From an uncultured Oscillospiraceae bacterium (GTDB taxonomy: Bacteria > Bacillota > Clostridia > Oscillospirales > Oscillospiraceae): a stretch of 11,973 bases of DNA. The DNA lies in NCBI GenBank assembly GCA_947624465.1, contig CANQKJ010000037.1, positions 1 to 11,973 on the forward strand, read 5' to 3'. Numbering within the stretch: the first letter of the stretch is position 1; every line of letters starts with the position of its first letter. Shown here piece after piece: positions 1 to 6,575 of the stretch. The position numbers and the translations under genes were made by a program. The notes beneath the pieces were generated by a model that was given only the letters and a program-made list of their open reading frames with translations, ran no database searches and had not been told where the DNA came from.

Positions 1-363
1 GAGGAACGCTTTGCCACATTGACGGTATCGCTGGAAACCGAGCAGAAGCAGTTGAAGGCAATGATTCCAGAGATGGATGCCACCCTGGAGACTACTACGG
101 ATAAGGCCGCTGACCTTCAGCGGTTTATTGAGCGGGCCAGACAGGTGACCCGGCTGACGGAACTGACGCCTGAAATCGTCCATGAGTTCATCGAAAAAAT
201 CGTGGTACACAGCCCGGAAAGAATAGACGGCAAGCGCCATCAGACTGTGGACATCTACTACAACACCATCGGCCTGTGGACCGTACCCGACGCCGAGAAA
301 TTGGAGCAGCAATTTCTGACCCACTACAAAGCCATGCAGAAGCGTAGAAAAAAGACGGCGTAG
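1..363 (+). CDS. Large serine recombinase, C-terminal part (partial)
   Basis: The reading frame is open from the first base and stops with TAG at 361-363, so the gene starts left of the window and only about the last 120 residues are present. The piece reads as a coiled-coil stretch followed by a DUF4368-like C-terminal domain (VHEFIEKIVVHSPE, then QTVDIYYNTIGLW), the usual end of Tn4451/TndX-type large serine recombinases, which integrate and excise mobile elements by a Ser-mediated strand exchange. The catalytic domain cannot be seen. It lies just before pepC, a chromosomal-type gene on the other strand, so the edge of its element is probably near 364-475. It is distinct from the complete recombinase at 4078-5610. 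The family call is made by pattern only. Confidence 0.8.
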   Translation, partial: EERFATLTVSLETEQKQLKAMIPEMDATLETTTDKAADLQRFIERARQVTRLTELTPEIVHEFIEKIVVHSPERIDGKRHQTVDIYYNTIGLWTVPDAEKLEQQFLTHYKAMQKRRKKTA

Positions 364-414
364 CCCATATAGCTACACCGCCTCTAATCAGATAATTTTC
401 ACTTACAGGAGCCG

Positions 415-463
415 CCTCGGGGGACACTTCCTTATGGAGTGTCCCCCGAGGGGGAGCTTTTTT
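415..463. terminator. Rho-independent terminator between the recombinase end and pepC
   Basis: Perfect 14-bp inverted repeat (CCTCGGGGGACACT at 415-428, AGTGTCCCCCGAGG at 438-451) with a 9-nt loop. Six T follow at 458-463 on the plus strand, which suits the recombinase transcript. pepC ends at 476 on the opposite strand and runs straight into the same hairpin, so it may serve both genes, although there is no good U-tract in the pepC direction. Confidence 0.75.
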
Positions 464-475
464 GATGCGTTTGCG

Positions 476-1810
476 TCAGGCCAGCGAGCCCATGGGATCC
501 CAGGGGTTCAGCTCGATCACGGCGGTGTCAAGAATGGCGCGCTGGGCGTCGCTCAGGTACTTCTTGTTGACTACCACCTGGTACATATACTCGTCGAACC
601 AGGCGTCGCTCATGACATAGTAACCCTTTTTGCCGGGATCCTCGCCCCAGCTGTTCTCCACCCGCCAGCGGGTGGGCCTGCCGCCGTCGTCCAGGTTCAC
701 CCCCTGGAAGACCATGGCGTGGGTCATCTGGCTCTGGCCGTAGTCCAGCCGCTCCGCCTTGGTCATCCCCAGCCGGACCCCCAGAGTGTTCTCAAAGTCG
801 TAGCCGTCGGGGTCCAGGAGACCGCCCTCCCGGTCGGAGTAGGAACCCACGTCGCAGCCGAACCAGACCGGCTCTCCGTCCCGCATCTGGGCGATGGCCG
901 CCGCCTTCAGCTCCTCGATGGGGAGGTTGAGGTAGCACACCGGAGCGCCCTCCTTCACATTGCCCAGCATCTTCACCGTGTAGCGGCGATAGAAGGGCTT
1001 GTCGGCGGTGGGGGCGTTGATGAGGCTGATGTAGTCGCCCAGGTCCATGTCCACGTACTTCTCGTAGAACTGTTTGGGGGTCAGACCGCAGTCCCGGATG
1101 AAGTTGTCGTCCTTGTCCCGGACCTCAAAGTCCACGGTCTTTGGGGGTTCGCCCAGGCAGATGACCAGGACGCGGTAGATGTCGCCCAGCATCTTCTCTT
1201 TTTCCGCGGTGAGGGCGGCCCGGTCAGCACCCTCGGCGGCCATCTTCCGAAGGATGGCGGCGTCTCCCCGCAGCAGCTCGGTGATCACCCGGCACATCTC
1301 CCGGGTGGAGGAGGACACCGCCGACTCGGGCATGGCGTACTTGGGCACCACGCCGTACTTGGACACCAGGTTGGTCATCATGTCCCACTGGCCGCCGTCC
1401 CCGACGGGACTCAGCAGTAGGAAGCTCAGCAGGCGGCTGCCGGTGGGTTCGTCCAGGGTGTCCAGGATATTCTCCAGGAAGTAATTGGATTTCTCCAGCT
1501 TGTCCCAGAACAGCAGATAGTTCTGGGAGAGTTCAAAATCGGCCAGATTCCACTTTTTGATGACGCGGGCGCGCATCACGTTCATGGCGGCGAACAGCCA
1601 GCACCGGCCGCTCTGCTTCTGGTTGGTGACGGCGCCCTGCTTCAGAGTGAGAGAGAAGGTATGGGTCTGCCGGCGCCGGGCCTCCTGGTTGACGCAGCTC
1701 TTGTTCAGGCCGTTGGTCATGACCGCGTCCCGGGCGGCCAGGTTGGCGCGGTCCGCGCGGAACGCCTCGCTGTACCCGCTCAGCAGCTCCGGGGTGATAT
1801 TTTTGCTCAT
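476..1810 (-). CDS. pepC: Aminopeptidase C / bleomycin hydrolase-like cysteine peptidase (C1B)
   Basis: Cytoplasmic papain-fold aminopeptidase that removes N-terminal residues from peptides; family members form hexamers with the active sites inside. All catalytic residues are visible: Q64 and C70 in NQKQSGRCWLFA, H364 in MTHAMVFQG and N386 in RVENSWGE. The 444 residues match the usual family length (about 440-450), and the C-terminus WDPMGSLA resembles the conserved tail that enters the active site and limits PepC to aminopeptidase action. The ATG at 1808-1810 is preceded by GGAGG with 7-nt spacing, so the start is secure. The gene appears monocistronic, with its own candidate promoter upstream and a hairpin downstream. 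It is GC-rich, unlike the AT-rich genes to the right, and looks like resident chromosome rather than mobile DNA. Confidence 0.95.
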   Translation of the reverse strand: MSKNITPELLSGYSEAFRADRANLAARDAVMTNGLNKSCVNQEARRRQTHTFSLTLKQGAVTNQKQSGRCWLFAAMNVMRARVIKKWNLADFELSQNYLLFWDKLEKSNYFLENILDTLDEPTGSRLLSFLLLSPVGDGGQWDMMTNLVSKYGVVPKYAMPESAVSSSTREMCRVITELLRGDAAILRKMAAEGADRAALTAEKEKMLGDIYRVLVICLGEPPKTVDFEVRDKDDNFIRDCGLTPKQFYEKYVDMDLGDYISLINAPTADKPFYRRYTVKMLGNVKEGAPVCYLNLPIEELKAAAIAQMRDGEPVWFGCDVGSYSDREGGLLDPDGYDFENTLGVRLGMTKAERLDYGQSQMTHAMVFQGVNLDDGGRPTRWRVENSWGEDPGKKGYYVMSDAWFDEYMYQVVVNKKYLSDAQRAILDTAVIELNPWDPMGSLA

Positions 1811-1850
1811 AGGAGAGCCTCCTTTTCAGGGAATGGGATTTTCGACACCG

Positions 1851-1879
1851 ACTATATCACGAAACGGGGCGTTTGAAAA
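1851..1879 (-). promoter_or_regulatory. Candidate sigma-A promoter of pepC
   Basis: On the minus strand TTTTCA (1874-1879) and TATAGT (1851-1856) are separated by 17 nt. The -10 box lies about 40 nt before the pepC start codon. The -35 box is only a partial match to consensus. Confidence 0.45.
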
Positions 1880-2022
1880 GGGCTTTTCGGAAAAATGGGT
1901 CTCGCAATCCCCCCATATTTTTGAATTCCGGCTCCCCACTCGGATGCTTGACTGCGGTTGGGGTAGAGGGGGGTGCCAAGTGGAAAGCCCAACGGGAGGC
2001 TGAACATTAAAATCAATATAGT

Positions 2023-2051
2023 AAAGGCGGGGGCTTTGCGCTCCCGCCTTT
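2023..2051 (-). terminator. Hairpin terminator of the lipoprotein gene
   Basis: A 12-bp stem (AAAGGCGGGGGC at 2023-2034, GCTCCCGCCTTT at 2040-2051; one G-T pair, 5-nt loop) lies 43 bp beyond the lipoprotein stop codon. On the minus strand the stem ends in TTT and is followed by a T-rich stretch. The rest of the 1880-2022 gap shows nothing convincing. Confidence 0.55.
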
Positions 2052-2093
2052 GCTTAATCTCCCCTACGAACAAGAGGTTATCATTCCATTACT

Positions 2094-2609
2094 CTATTCT
2101 GTCTCTCCATTCATAAGGCGACTGCATAGGTCTGCCAAAGGCTCACGATCATCTCCAATGGCAAGCAGAAGATACTTGCCTTGGCGCTCAATGATGGGGT
2201 TATCAAATCGCGCCGCCTGCTCTGGAAAATATGACTCAAAACCTAACTTCTGATCCTCGACATAGGTACTTAGCGCCTTTTCCAAACGTTCCGCTGCTTC
2301 TGTATCAGTTCCTTCAAGCAATATAAACTGATTGGCAGTAACGCCGGCAGTCACACCGTAATACCTCGAATCGACCAAGTCCTCTGGCGAAGCCTCAACT
2401 CTATCCTCGTTCAAAAGCAATAGGTCAGATACAGAGATAGAATCTACTCTTTCCATAACGTCAGAAAAATACCCACTGGCACATAGGGTTTCTGCAATCG
2501 TATCCAAATCTAATTCTATTTCTTTTTTCGAAGCACCTTCTCCACAGGCAGAGATTGAAAAAAGGAGAAGTAACACCACAACAATAGATAGAAGACGTTT
2601 TCTCATCAT
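2094..2609 (-). CDS. DUF4358-like lipoprotein
   Basis: A 171-residue secreted lipoprotein of unknown function. Residues 1-21 are a classical signal (MMRKR, a run of V/L, then FSISA) with a lipobox at I19-S20-A21 and the lipidated cysteine at C22. The remainder resembles the DUF4358 family, common as small cell-surface lipoproteins in Clostridia: a DLDTIAETL segment, then the YYGVTAGVTANQFILLEGTD core, then an LGFESYFPEQ helix and a GKYLLLAIGDD strand. The frame stays open upstream to 2750, but the ATG at 2607-2609 is chosen because GGAGG lies 6 nt before it and the signal peptide starts there. The gene lies directly downstream of the left 171-bp repeat, which carries a candidate promoter pointing at it. 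The family assignment is by remembered pattern. Confidence 0.85.
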   Translation of the reverse strand: MMRKRLLSIVVVLLLLFSISACGEGASKKEIELDLDTIAETLCASGYFSDVMERVDSISVSDLLLLNEDRVEASPEDLVDSRYYGVTAGVTANQFILLEGTDTEAAERLEKALSTYVEDQKLGFESYFPEQAARFDNPIIERQGKYLLLAIGDDREPLADLCSRLMNGETE

Positions 2610-2664
2610 TTGATACCTCCATTCAAGATGCCATTTGTCGCATTCGCCACAAATCACAAAAACG

Positions 2665-2835
2665 ATTTGTCGAATTGCTAATTTGTAACTATAGCACACT
2701 AATTGGGAATAAGCAAGGGTGGGAATATGCTTCCCGCCCTTGCTCGTCAAAGAATATTCTCAATAGAAATGATAAATCCGAACACATTACCCACTTGGAT
2801 AATGTAGTTCGGATTATCATTAGATGGTCGGAGTG
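2665..2835 (-). repeat. 171-bp direct repeat, left copy, with a displaced tRNA-Pro 3' end
   Basis: Matches 11737-11907 base for base with no gaps and about 8 differences (roughly 95% identity). Reading on the minus strand it begins with CACTCCGACCA (2825-2835), the acceptor 3' strand plus CCA of the tRNA-Pro at the other end with one change. Then come a long hairpin with 22-nt arms (2768-2789 with 2800-2821), a 14-bp hairpin (2712-2725 with 2731-2744) and a candidate promoter. Both copies have the same orientation, so recombination between them would remove the 9,072-bp unit and leave one tRNA gene. It is best read as one end of a tRNA-associated island or of tandemly accumulated elements. 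Confidence 0.9.
2688..2716 (-). promoter_or_regulatory. Candidate promoter inside the left repeat
   Basis: On the minus strand TTGCTT (2711-2716) and TATAGT (2688-2693) are spaced by exactly 17 nt, pointing at the lipoprotein gene whose start is about 80 nt downstream. The -35 box overlaps the 14-bp hairpin that may end the tRNA transcript. The same boxes are unchanged in the right repeat copy. Confidence 0.5.
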
Positions 2836-2956
2836 TAATTATAGGATTTGAAAGAGGCCCAGGAATATCAACGGTTTGCAAGTTGTCGGCAAGAGGTTTT
2901 TATTTGAGTAGCGTGTAATTAGAAATAACTTTAGCAGATGAAAAATGATATATATT

Positions 2957-3904
2957 TTACCAGTAGATCTTATATTCAAAGTTTAACTCAGGGTTTTGAA
3001 TATGCCAGTGATAAGGAGATTGAAAAATATGCTTTTGGGGAGGCTCGGTCCTAATGTTCATAGGACTGCTCGACAGTTTTTGTGTATAGATCTCATGCAC
3101 AGACGGATCCGAAATATTTAAATGCATGGATAAGAGCTTGATAGGAGTAATCACCTCCGTTGAAAAGAAGTTTTCAAAGCGACGATTTTTATTGCTTAGG
3201 ATAGCCTTAACGCAAAACTCAATTTCTTCATTCTGTTCTAAAATGTGATCAAACACGATATTGTAGTTAAAGTTTGTATCGCGTAGATCCAAATACTCGA
3301 TCCGAACTCCCTCTGTTAATGAAACAAGGTGGATTTCTTCATCTCTAAACCAAGTGATTCGATTATGAATCCTATCCTTTCCGGGTCTCAGGACCCTTGA
3401 CTTGCAAGTTTTTACATATGTTATGGTGGTATCATTGACATAATAGTCAATGTCAATCTCGTTGTGTTCAAGGCTGTAATAAGATGGGTAACCTTCTGAC
3501 CTGCGTATATTGCTACCACTTATTCCATTTAGTATTAGTTGTTTTGCTTCATCTTCTGGCTTGTCCACAATATCGATATAGACAATCGGAGAAAGCAAAC
3601 CTTTCAGATTTATGGACTCAACGCGGATAGGGATGATGCGAGTTTCTTTCAGTTTTATCTGTTCGGTTAATTTAGATGTCCACTCCGCTTCGCACCACTC
3701 TGATTTCAGATAATTCTCGGATAAAATAACGATTAGCTGCTTACATTCTATCAATGCTTCATTAATTTTTGAAACGAAATTGTCGCCAGGTTTAAAATCC
3801 CACGCCTGTATGGTAACACTAAATTGATTCTGCTCTAATAACTCTGCAACCCAAGTTGCAAATCCAACATCTGAGCCGGTATAGCTTATAAAGAAATCCT
3901 TCAT
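2957..3904 (-). CDS. TIR-domain protein with an unrecognised C-terminal domain
   Basis: A 315-residue soluble protein. Residues 1 to about 130 form a TIR_2-type domain: strand A FFISYTGSD, a BB-loop-like WDFKPGDNF (35-43), LIVILSENYLKSEW (57-70) and CEAEW, where E74 sits at the position of the catalytic glutamate of NAD-cleaving TIR domains. Bacterial TIR proteins often deplete NAD+ or make signalling nucleotides during anti-phage defence; that role is inferred here. Residues about 140-315 look beta-rich with many aromatics and match no family I can name; this part may sense the trigger or mediate assembly. The ATG at 3902-3904 has GGAG upstream, and a promoter with consensus spacing precedes it. 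The gene stands alone, is AT-rich, and lies inside the tRNA-linked island outside the replication module, so it looks like cargo. No ThsA-like or SIR2 partner is visible. Confidence 0.85.
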   Translation of the reverse strand: MKDFFISYTGSDVGFATWVAELLEQNQFSVTIQAWDFKPGDNFVSKINEALIECKQLIVILSENYLKSEWCEAEWTSKLTEQIKLKETRIIPIRVESINLKGLLSPIVYIDIVDKPEDEAKQLILNGISGSNIRRSEGYPSYYSLEHNEIDIDYYVNDTTITYVKTCKSRVLRPGKDRIHNRITWFRDEEIHLVSLTEGVRIEYLDLRDTNFNYNIVFDHILEQNEEIEFCVKAILSNKNRRFENFFSTEVITPIKLLSMHLNISDPSVHEIYTQKLSSSPMNIRTEPPQKHIFQSPYHWHIQNPELNFEYKIYW

Positions 3905-3931
3905 TTTGTTTCTCCTTTTTTATTTAAGCTC

Positions 3932-3960
3932 AGTATATCCTATCTGCTTACAAAAATCAA
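3932..3960 (-). promoter_or_regulatory. Candidate promoter of the TIR gene
   Basis: On the minus strand TTGATT (3955-3960) and TATACT (3932-3937) are 17 nt apart, with the start codon 27 nt beyond the -10 box. Upstream, AGTATC (3995-4000) and GATACT (4009-4014) form a small dyad that could be an operator. Confidence 0.6.
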
Positions 3961-4077
3961 TTTGAATTTCGCATTTCACGCATGAATTGCAGATAGTATC
4001 CATTTTTAGATACTGTTGCATATCCATGCCCCCTTTATAAAAAGAATTTGTCCCACTTTATTAGAAAAAGTTATAAA

Positions 4078-5610
4078 TTATATTAGAATATTGCAAAAAA
4101 TTAAATATGAAAAAAACCGCCGACATAAATCGACGGTTTTCTTGAGTGGTCCCCCGACCGATTTCAAATCCGAACTTTCAATTTCAGAAAAATCAACCCT
4201 GGTTTCACCTTCCTTATAGTTGAAGGTAATCAGGATATAATCATCAAAGACGGTGACGGAGTTTACAAAGCTGTCGATGAGCCTCCGGCGTTCTTCCAGC
4301 TTGGACACATCCAGCTTGCGAAAGCGACAAATCCAAAATGTCACATCTTCCCTTGAAAGCACAGGCCGCTTCATTTCCTCTTGGATGATTTGGGACTCAA
4401 TATCTTTTTTGTGTTCCTCCAATTCGTCCAGTCGCTGTTTCGTGGATACGTTTATGATTCCTGCCTGGATAGCGTTCAGCACATTCGTGATACCCCGCTC
4501 CACTTCCTGCAACTGCTGACGGAGTGCAGGGAGGACGCTGCTTTCCCTGCTCTGAATGTCCATCACCGTGTCGGCTACATACTCCACAAAATTATCATCC
4601 ATCACTTTTGCCATGACAGCATTGACAACGGCGTTCTCGATAGGCAGCTTTTTGACGGCTTTATGCTTGGCGTTACAGAACTTGTGTCTCTTAGTGTTCA
4701 CGCAACGGTAATAATGGTATTTCCGGCCCTTGCTGGCGCTTGTGCCGCACTCGCCCACCATCATGGCTCCACAGGTGCCACAAAATAGTTTTGTGGTCAG
4801 AAGATAATCGTCCTCTGCCTTGTGGCGGGCAGGGGCTCTCTTGTTTTTGGCCGTCCTTTGCTGTACCCTGTCGAAAAGGTCTTGGGGGACAATGGCAGGG
4901 ATACCGCCGGGGGTGACGATATGGCGGTAACTGTATTCTCCGATATACTTCCGATTATGCAGGGTCGCAGCCACAAAATTTAGGTCGATTTTCCTACCCC
5001 TCACCGTTGTTACCCCGGCCTCGTTCAGCCAGTCCCGGATATTCTTCATTGTTTCGCCCTTATCGTACCGTGTGAAGATTTCCAGCACCACGGGGGCTGT
5101 GTGCGGGTCAATTTGATAATGCTTATCTCTGTCGATGACATAGCCAAAAGTCGGGGTCCCGCCGTTATACATACATTTCAAAGCGTTCTCGGTGTGCCCC
5201 CGGATAACCTTTTCGGACAGTTCGGCGGAGTAGTATTCCGCCATACCTTCCAGCATACTTTCCAGGATGATGCCCTCCGGCCCCTCGGAAATGTTCTCGG
5301 TGGCGGACAGCACCTTGACACCATACTTCCGAAGCTGGGCCTTATAGTGGGCGCTGTCGTAGCGGTTCCGGGCGAAGCGGTCCAGTTTCCACACGATGAT
5401 AACATCAAACAGGCCCTTGGCGCTGTCTTTAATCATCCGCTGGAAGTCCGGGCGGTGGTCGGTCTTGGCAGACATGGCCCGGTCAATATAGTTTCGCAGT
5501 ATGGTTATATCGTTCTTCTGACAGTAGGCGGTACACTCCCGAAGCTGGCCCTCTATGGATTCCTCCCGCTGGTTATCACTTGAATACCGGGCATAGATCA
5601 CAGCTTTCAT
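4078..5610 (-). CDS. Large serine recombinase (integrase/excisionase)
   Basis: A complete 510-residue recombinase that probably integrates and excises this element. Domains in order: N-terminal resolvase domain (1 to about 150) with nucleophile S10 in YARYSS and the conserved VWKLDRFARNR stretch (73-83); Recombinase domain (about 155-260); zinc ribbon with C277, C280, C303 and C312; a coiled coil (about 355-412); and a short C-terminal part. The start ATG overlaps the stop of the HTH gene (ATGA at 5607-5610), so the two are translationally coupled and probably transcribed together. The last 30 or so residues (from SSDLKSVGGP) look unlike a folded domain and contain the transcription terminator, so the tail may have been added when the element inserted. 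Similar proteins drive Tn4451-like and other Clostridial elements. Confidence 0.93.
   Translation of the reverse strand: MKAVIYARYSSDNQREESIEGQLRECTAYCQKNDITILRNYIDRAMSAKTDHRPDFQRMIKDSAKGLFDVIIVWKLDRFARNRYDSAHYKAQLRKYGVKVLSATENISEGPEGIILESMLEGMAEYYSAELSEKVIRGHTENALKCMYNGGTPTFGYVIDRDKHYQIDPHTAPVVLEIFTRYDKGETMKNIRDWLNEAGVTTVRGRKIDLNFVAATLHNRKYIGEYSYRHIVTPGGIPAIVPQDLFDRVQQRTAKNKRAPARHKAEDDYLLTTKLFCGTCGAMMVGECGTSASKGRKYHYYRCVNTKRHKFCNAKHKAVKKLPIENAVVNAVMAKVMDDNFVEYVADTVMDIQSRESSVLPALRQQLQEVERGITNVLNAIQAGIINVSTKQRLDELEEHKKDIESQIIQEEMKRPVLSREDVTFWICRFRKLDVSKLEERRRLIDSFVNSVTVFDDYILITFNYKEGETRVDFSEIESSDLKSVGGPLKKTVDLCRRFFSYLIFCNILI
4110..4140 (-). terminator. Terminator embedded in the recombinase 3' end
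   Basis: An 11-bp stem with one mismatch (AAAACCGCCGA at 4113-4123, TCGACGGTTTT at 4130-4140, 6-nt loop) is followed on the minus strand by seven T. It lies upstream of the annotated stop codon at 4078-4080, so it overlaps the last codons of the recombinase. Confidence 0.7.
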
Positions 5611-5978
5611 TCCTCTTTCGCCTCCTCCATAATACGATACAGCGCCTCTTTCAGACGCTTATTAACCGGGGCTTGCGGGTCAAAGCACATCTCTATAAAC
5701 TCCCGCATTTCCTTGTTTTGCGCCGTCTTTTCCCTCAATGCCTGGGGCTGGTAGTCGTACAGCTTGCCCCTGGGGTCCTCGGTGCGGCAATAGAGATAAT
5801 CCATCGACACATCGAAATAATCAGCGTATTTGATAAAGATTTCCGGGGCCGGGGTGGTCTGGCCCGTTTCATAGCGATTTATCCGGGACTGCTGCACCCC
5901 CAAAATCTCTGCCATTTTTACCTGCGTCAGCCTGACGCCCTCACGCAAAGCCCGCAGCCGCTTTCCTATTTGCTCCAT
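5607..5978 (-). CDS. XRE-family HTH transcriptional regulator
   Basis: A 123-residue protein with an N-terminal HTH_3/Cro-CI domain at about residues 6-62: IGKRLRALREGVRLTQVKMA, then the recognition-helix region VQQSRINRYETGQTTPAPE and KYADYFDVSMDYLY. The C-terminal half is helical and charged and has no recognised domain; it may serve for dimerisation. The ATG at 5976-5978 follows GGAGG with 8-nt spacing. The gene overlaps the recombinase start by 4 bp. Its promoter -35 box overlaps an operator-like TGTAAATACTGTT, and two related sites lie about 200 bp further upstream towards the divergent operon, so it probably represses itself and controls the switch between integrated and excised states. 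That regulatory role is inferred from layout. Confidence 0.92.
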   Translation of the reverse strand: MEQIGKRLRALREGVRLTQVKMAEILGVQQSRINRYETGQTTPAPEIFIKYADYFDVSMDYLYCRTEDPRGKLYDYQPQALREKTAQNKEMREFIEMCFDPQAPVNKRLKEALYRIMEEAKEE

Positions 5979-6001
5979 AGCATATCCCTCCTGTGTAAAT
6001 T

Positions 6002-6037
6002 AGAATATCACAAATAAGCATAATTGTAAATACTGTT
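6002..6037 (-). promoter_or_regulatory. Promoter and operator of the HTH-recombinase operon
   Basis: On the minus strand TTTACA (6025-6030) and TATTCT (6002-6007) are spaced by 17 nt, about 25 nt before the HTH start codon. The -35 box lies inside TGTAAATACTGTT (6025-6037), which recurs identically at 6239-6251 and in inverted, interrupted form at 6202-6220. This fits an autorepressed promoter. Confidence 0.6.
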
Positions 6038-6094
6038 TTCAAAATAGTTTTGGGGTGTCTGCCAGCCTGCGGCTGACACCCTTGATAACAGAAA

Positions 6095-6172
6095 AGCCCT
6101 GGCCTTGGCTCCTGTCAATGGCGGCACTTGGGCCGTTTATCTTGACCATTGACAGGAGGCGGGGCCGGGGCT
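6095..6172. repeat. Large imperfect hairpin with 27-bp arms
   Basis: Arms at 6095-6121 and 6146-6172. The inner 13 bp (CTCCTGTCAATGG with CCATTGACAGGAG) are perfect; the outer 14 contain three G-T pairs and one mismatch. The 24-nt loop has its own CGGC/GCCG stem. It is flanked by direct ACCCTTGATA repeats. No T-tract follows on either strand, so an origin, recombination site or RNA structure is more likely than a terminator. Confidence 0.8.
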
Positions 6173-6201
6173 ACTACCCTTGATAGTATAAGACGGCACA
6201 G

Positions 6202-6254
6202 GATAACAGGTATATTTACAAAAAGTTCACCCATTTTCTGTAAATACTGTTATC
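6202..6254. promoter_or_regulatory. Paired operator-like inverted repeats
   Basis: GATAACAG, a 3-nt insertion and TATTTACA (6202-6220) face TGTAAATACTGTTATC (6239-6254) as an inverted pair 18 nt apart. The right half matches the operator over the HTH promoter. These are probable binding sites for the element's XRE repressor controlling the rightward operon. Confidence 0.5.
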
Positions 6255-6575
6255 ATAGTATTTGCCGCTGCGTGTTAAGGATCGTCTTATGATAAGGTCA
6301 GAAGTTTTTTGTTATAAGAGGATATGGGCGTTCCGTTGATATGCTCAATGGTTCGCCCGGAAAGGGCGCCGCTTTTATTGCGGCGAGAAATTAGGCGGAG
6401 GGTGGAAACACCCAAGAATCCCGGAATGCAGATGGGAAAAGTTTGCTGCACTTGCCGCCCCAATATCTGCGGGAACGATGGACGGCGCAGCTTTGGCTGT
6501 GCCAAATGGATTTGTATGAGTGGGCTTTGCGTCGGAGGTGGATAGAAATATTCACCAAAAACGTATTCACGGGAA

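Noticed and set aside
434..1420. Long plus-strand open frame of 328 codons
   Set aside because: It lies antisense to pepC, whose catalytic motifs and ribosome site are clear. The frame is open only because of the GC-rich codon pattern and has no recognisable domain.
1852..2073. Minus-strand 73-codon frame before pepC
   Set aside because: It crosses the lipoprotein terminator and the pepC promoter region, with no ribosome site.
2957..3904. Thoeris system (ThsB)
   Set aside because: No ThsA-like NADase partner is next to it, and the TIR_2 domain with a long C-terminal part does not look like ThsB.
4068..4078. TTATAAATTA shared with the 171-bp repeats
   Set aside because: A ten-base AT-only match in AT-rich DNA with no flanking similarity; not good evidence for an att site.
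6093..6175. Large hairpin considered as a CRISPR or terminator
   Set aside because: There is no repeat-spacer periodicity, and no T-tract follows on either strand.
6324..6545. Cysteine-rich 73-codon plus-strand frame
   Set aside because: Cysteine spacing does not match a known zinc-binding pattern, the start lacks a good ribosome site, and a different frame in the same DNA looks more protein-like.
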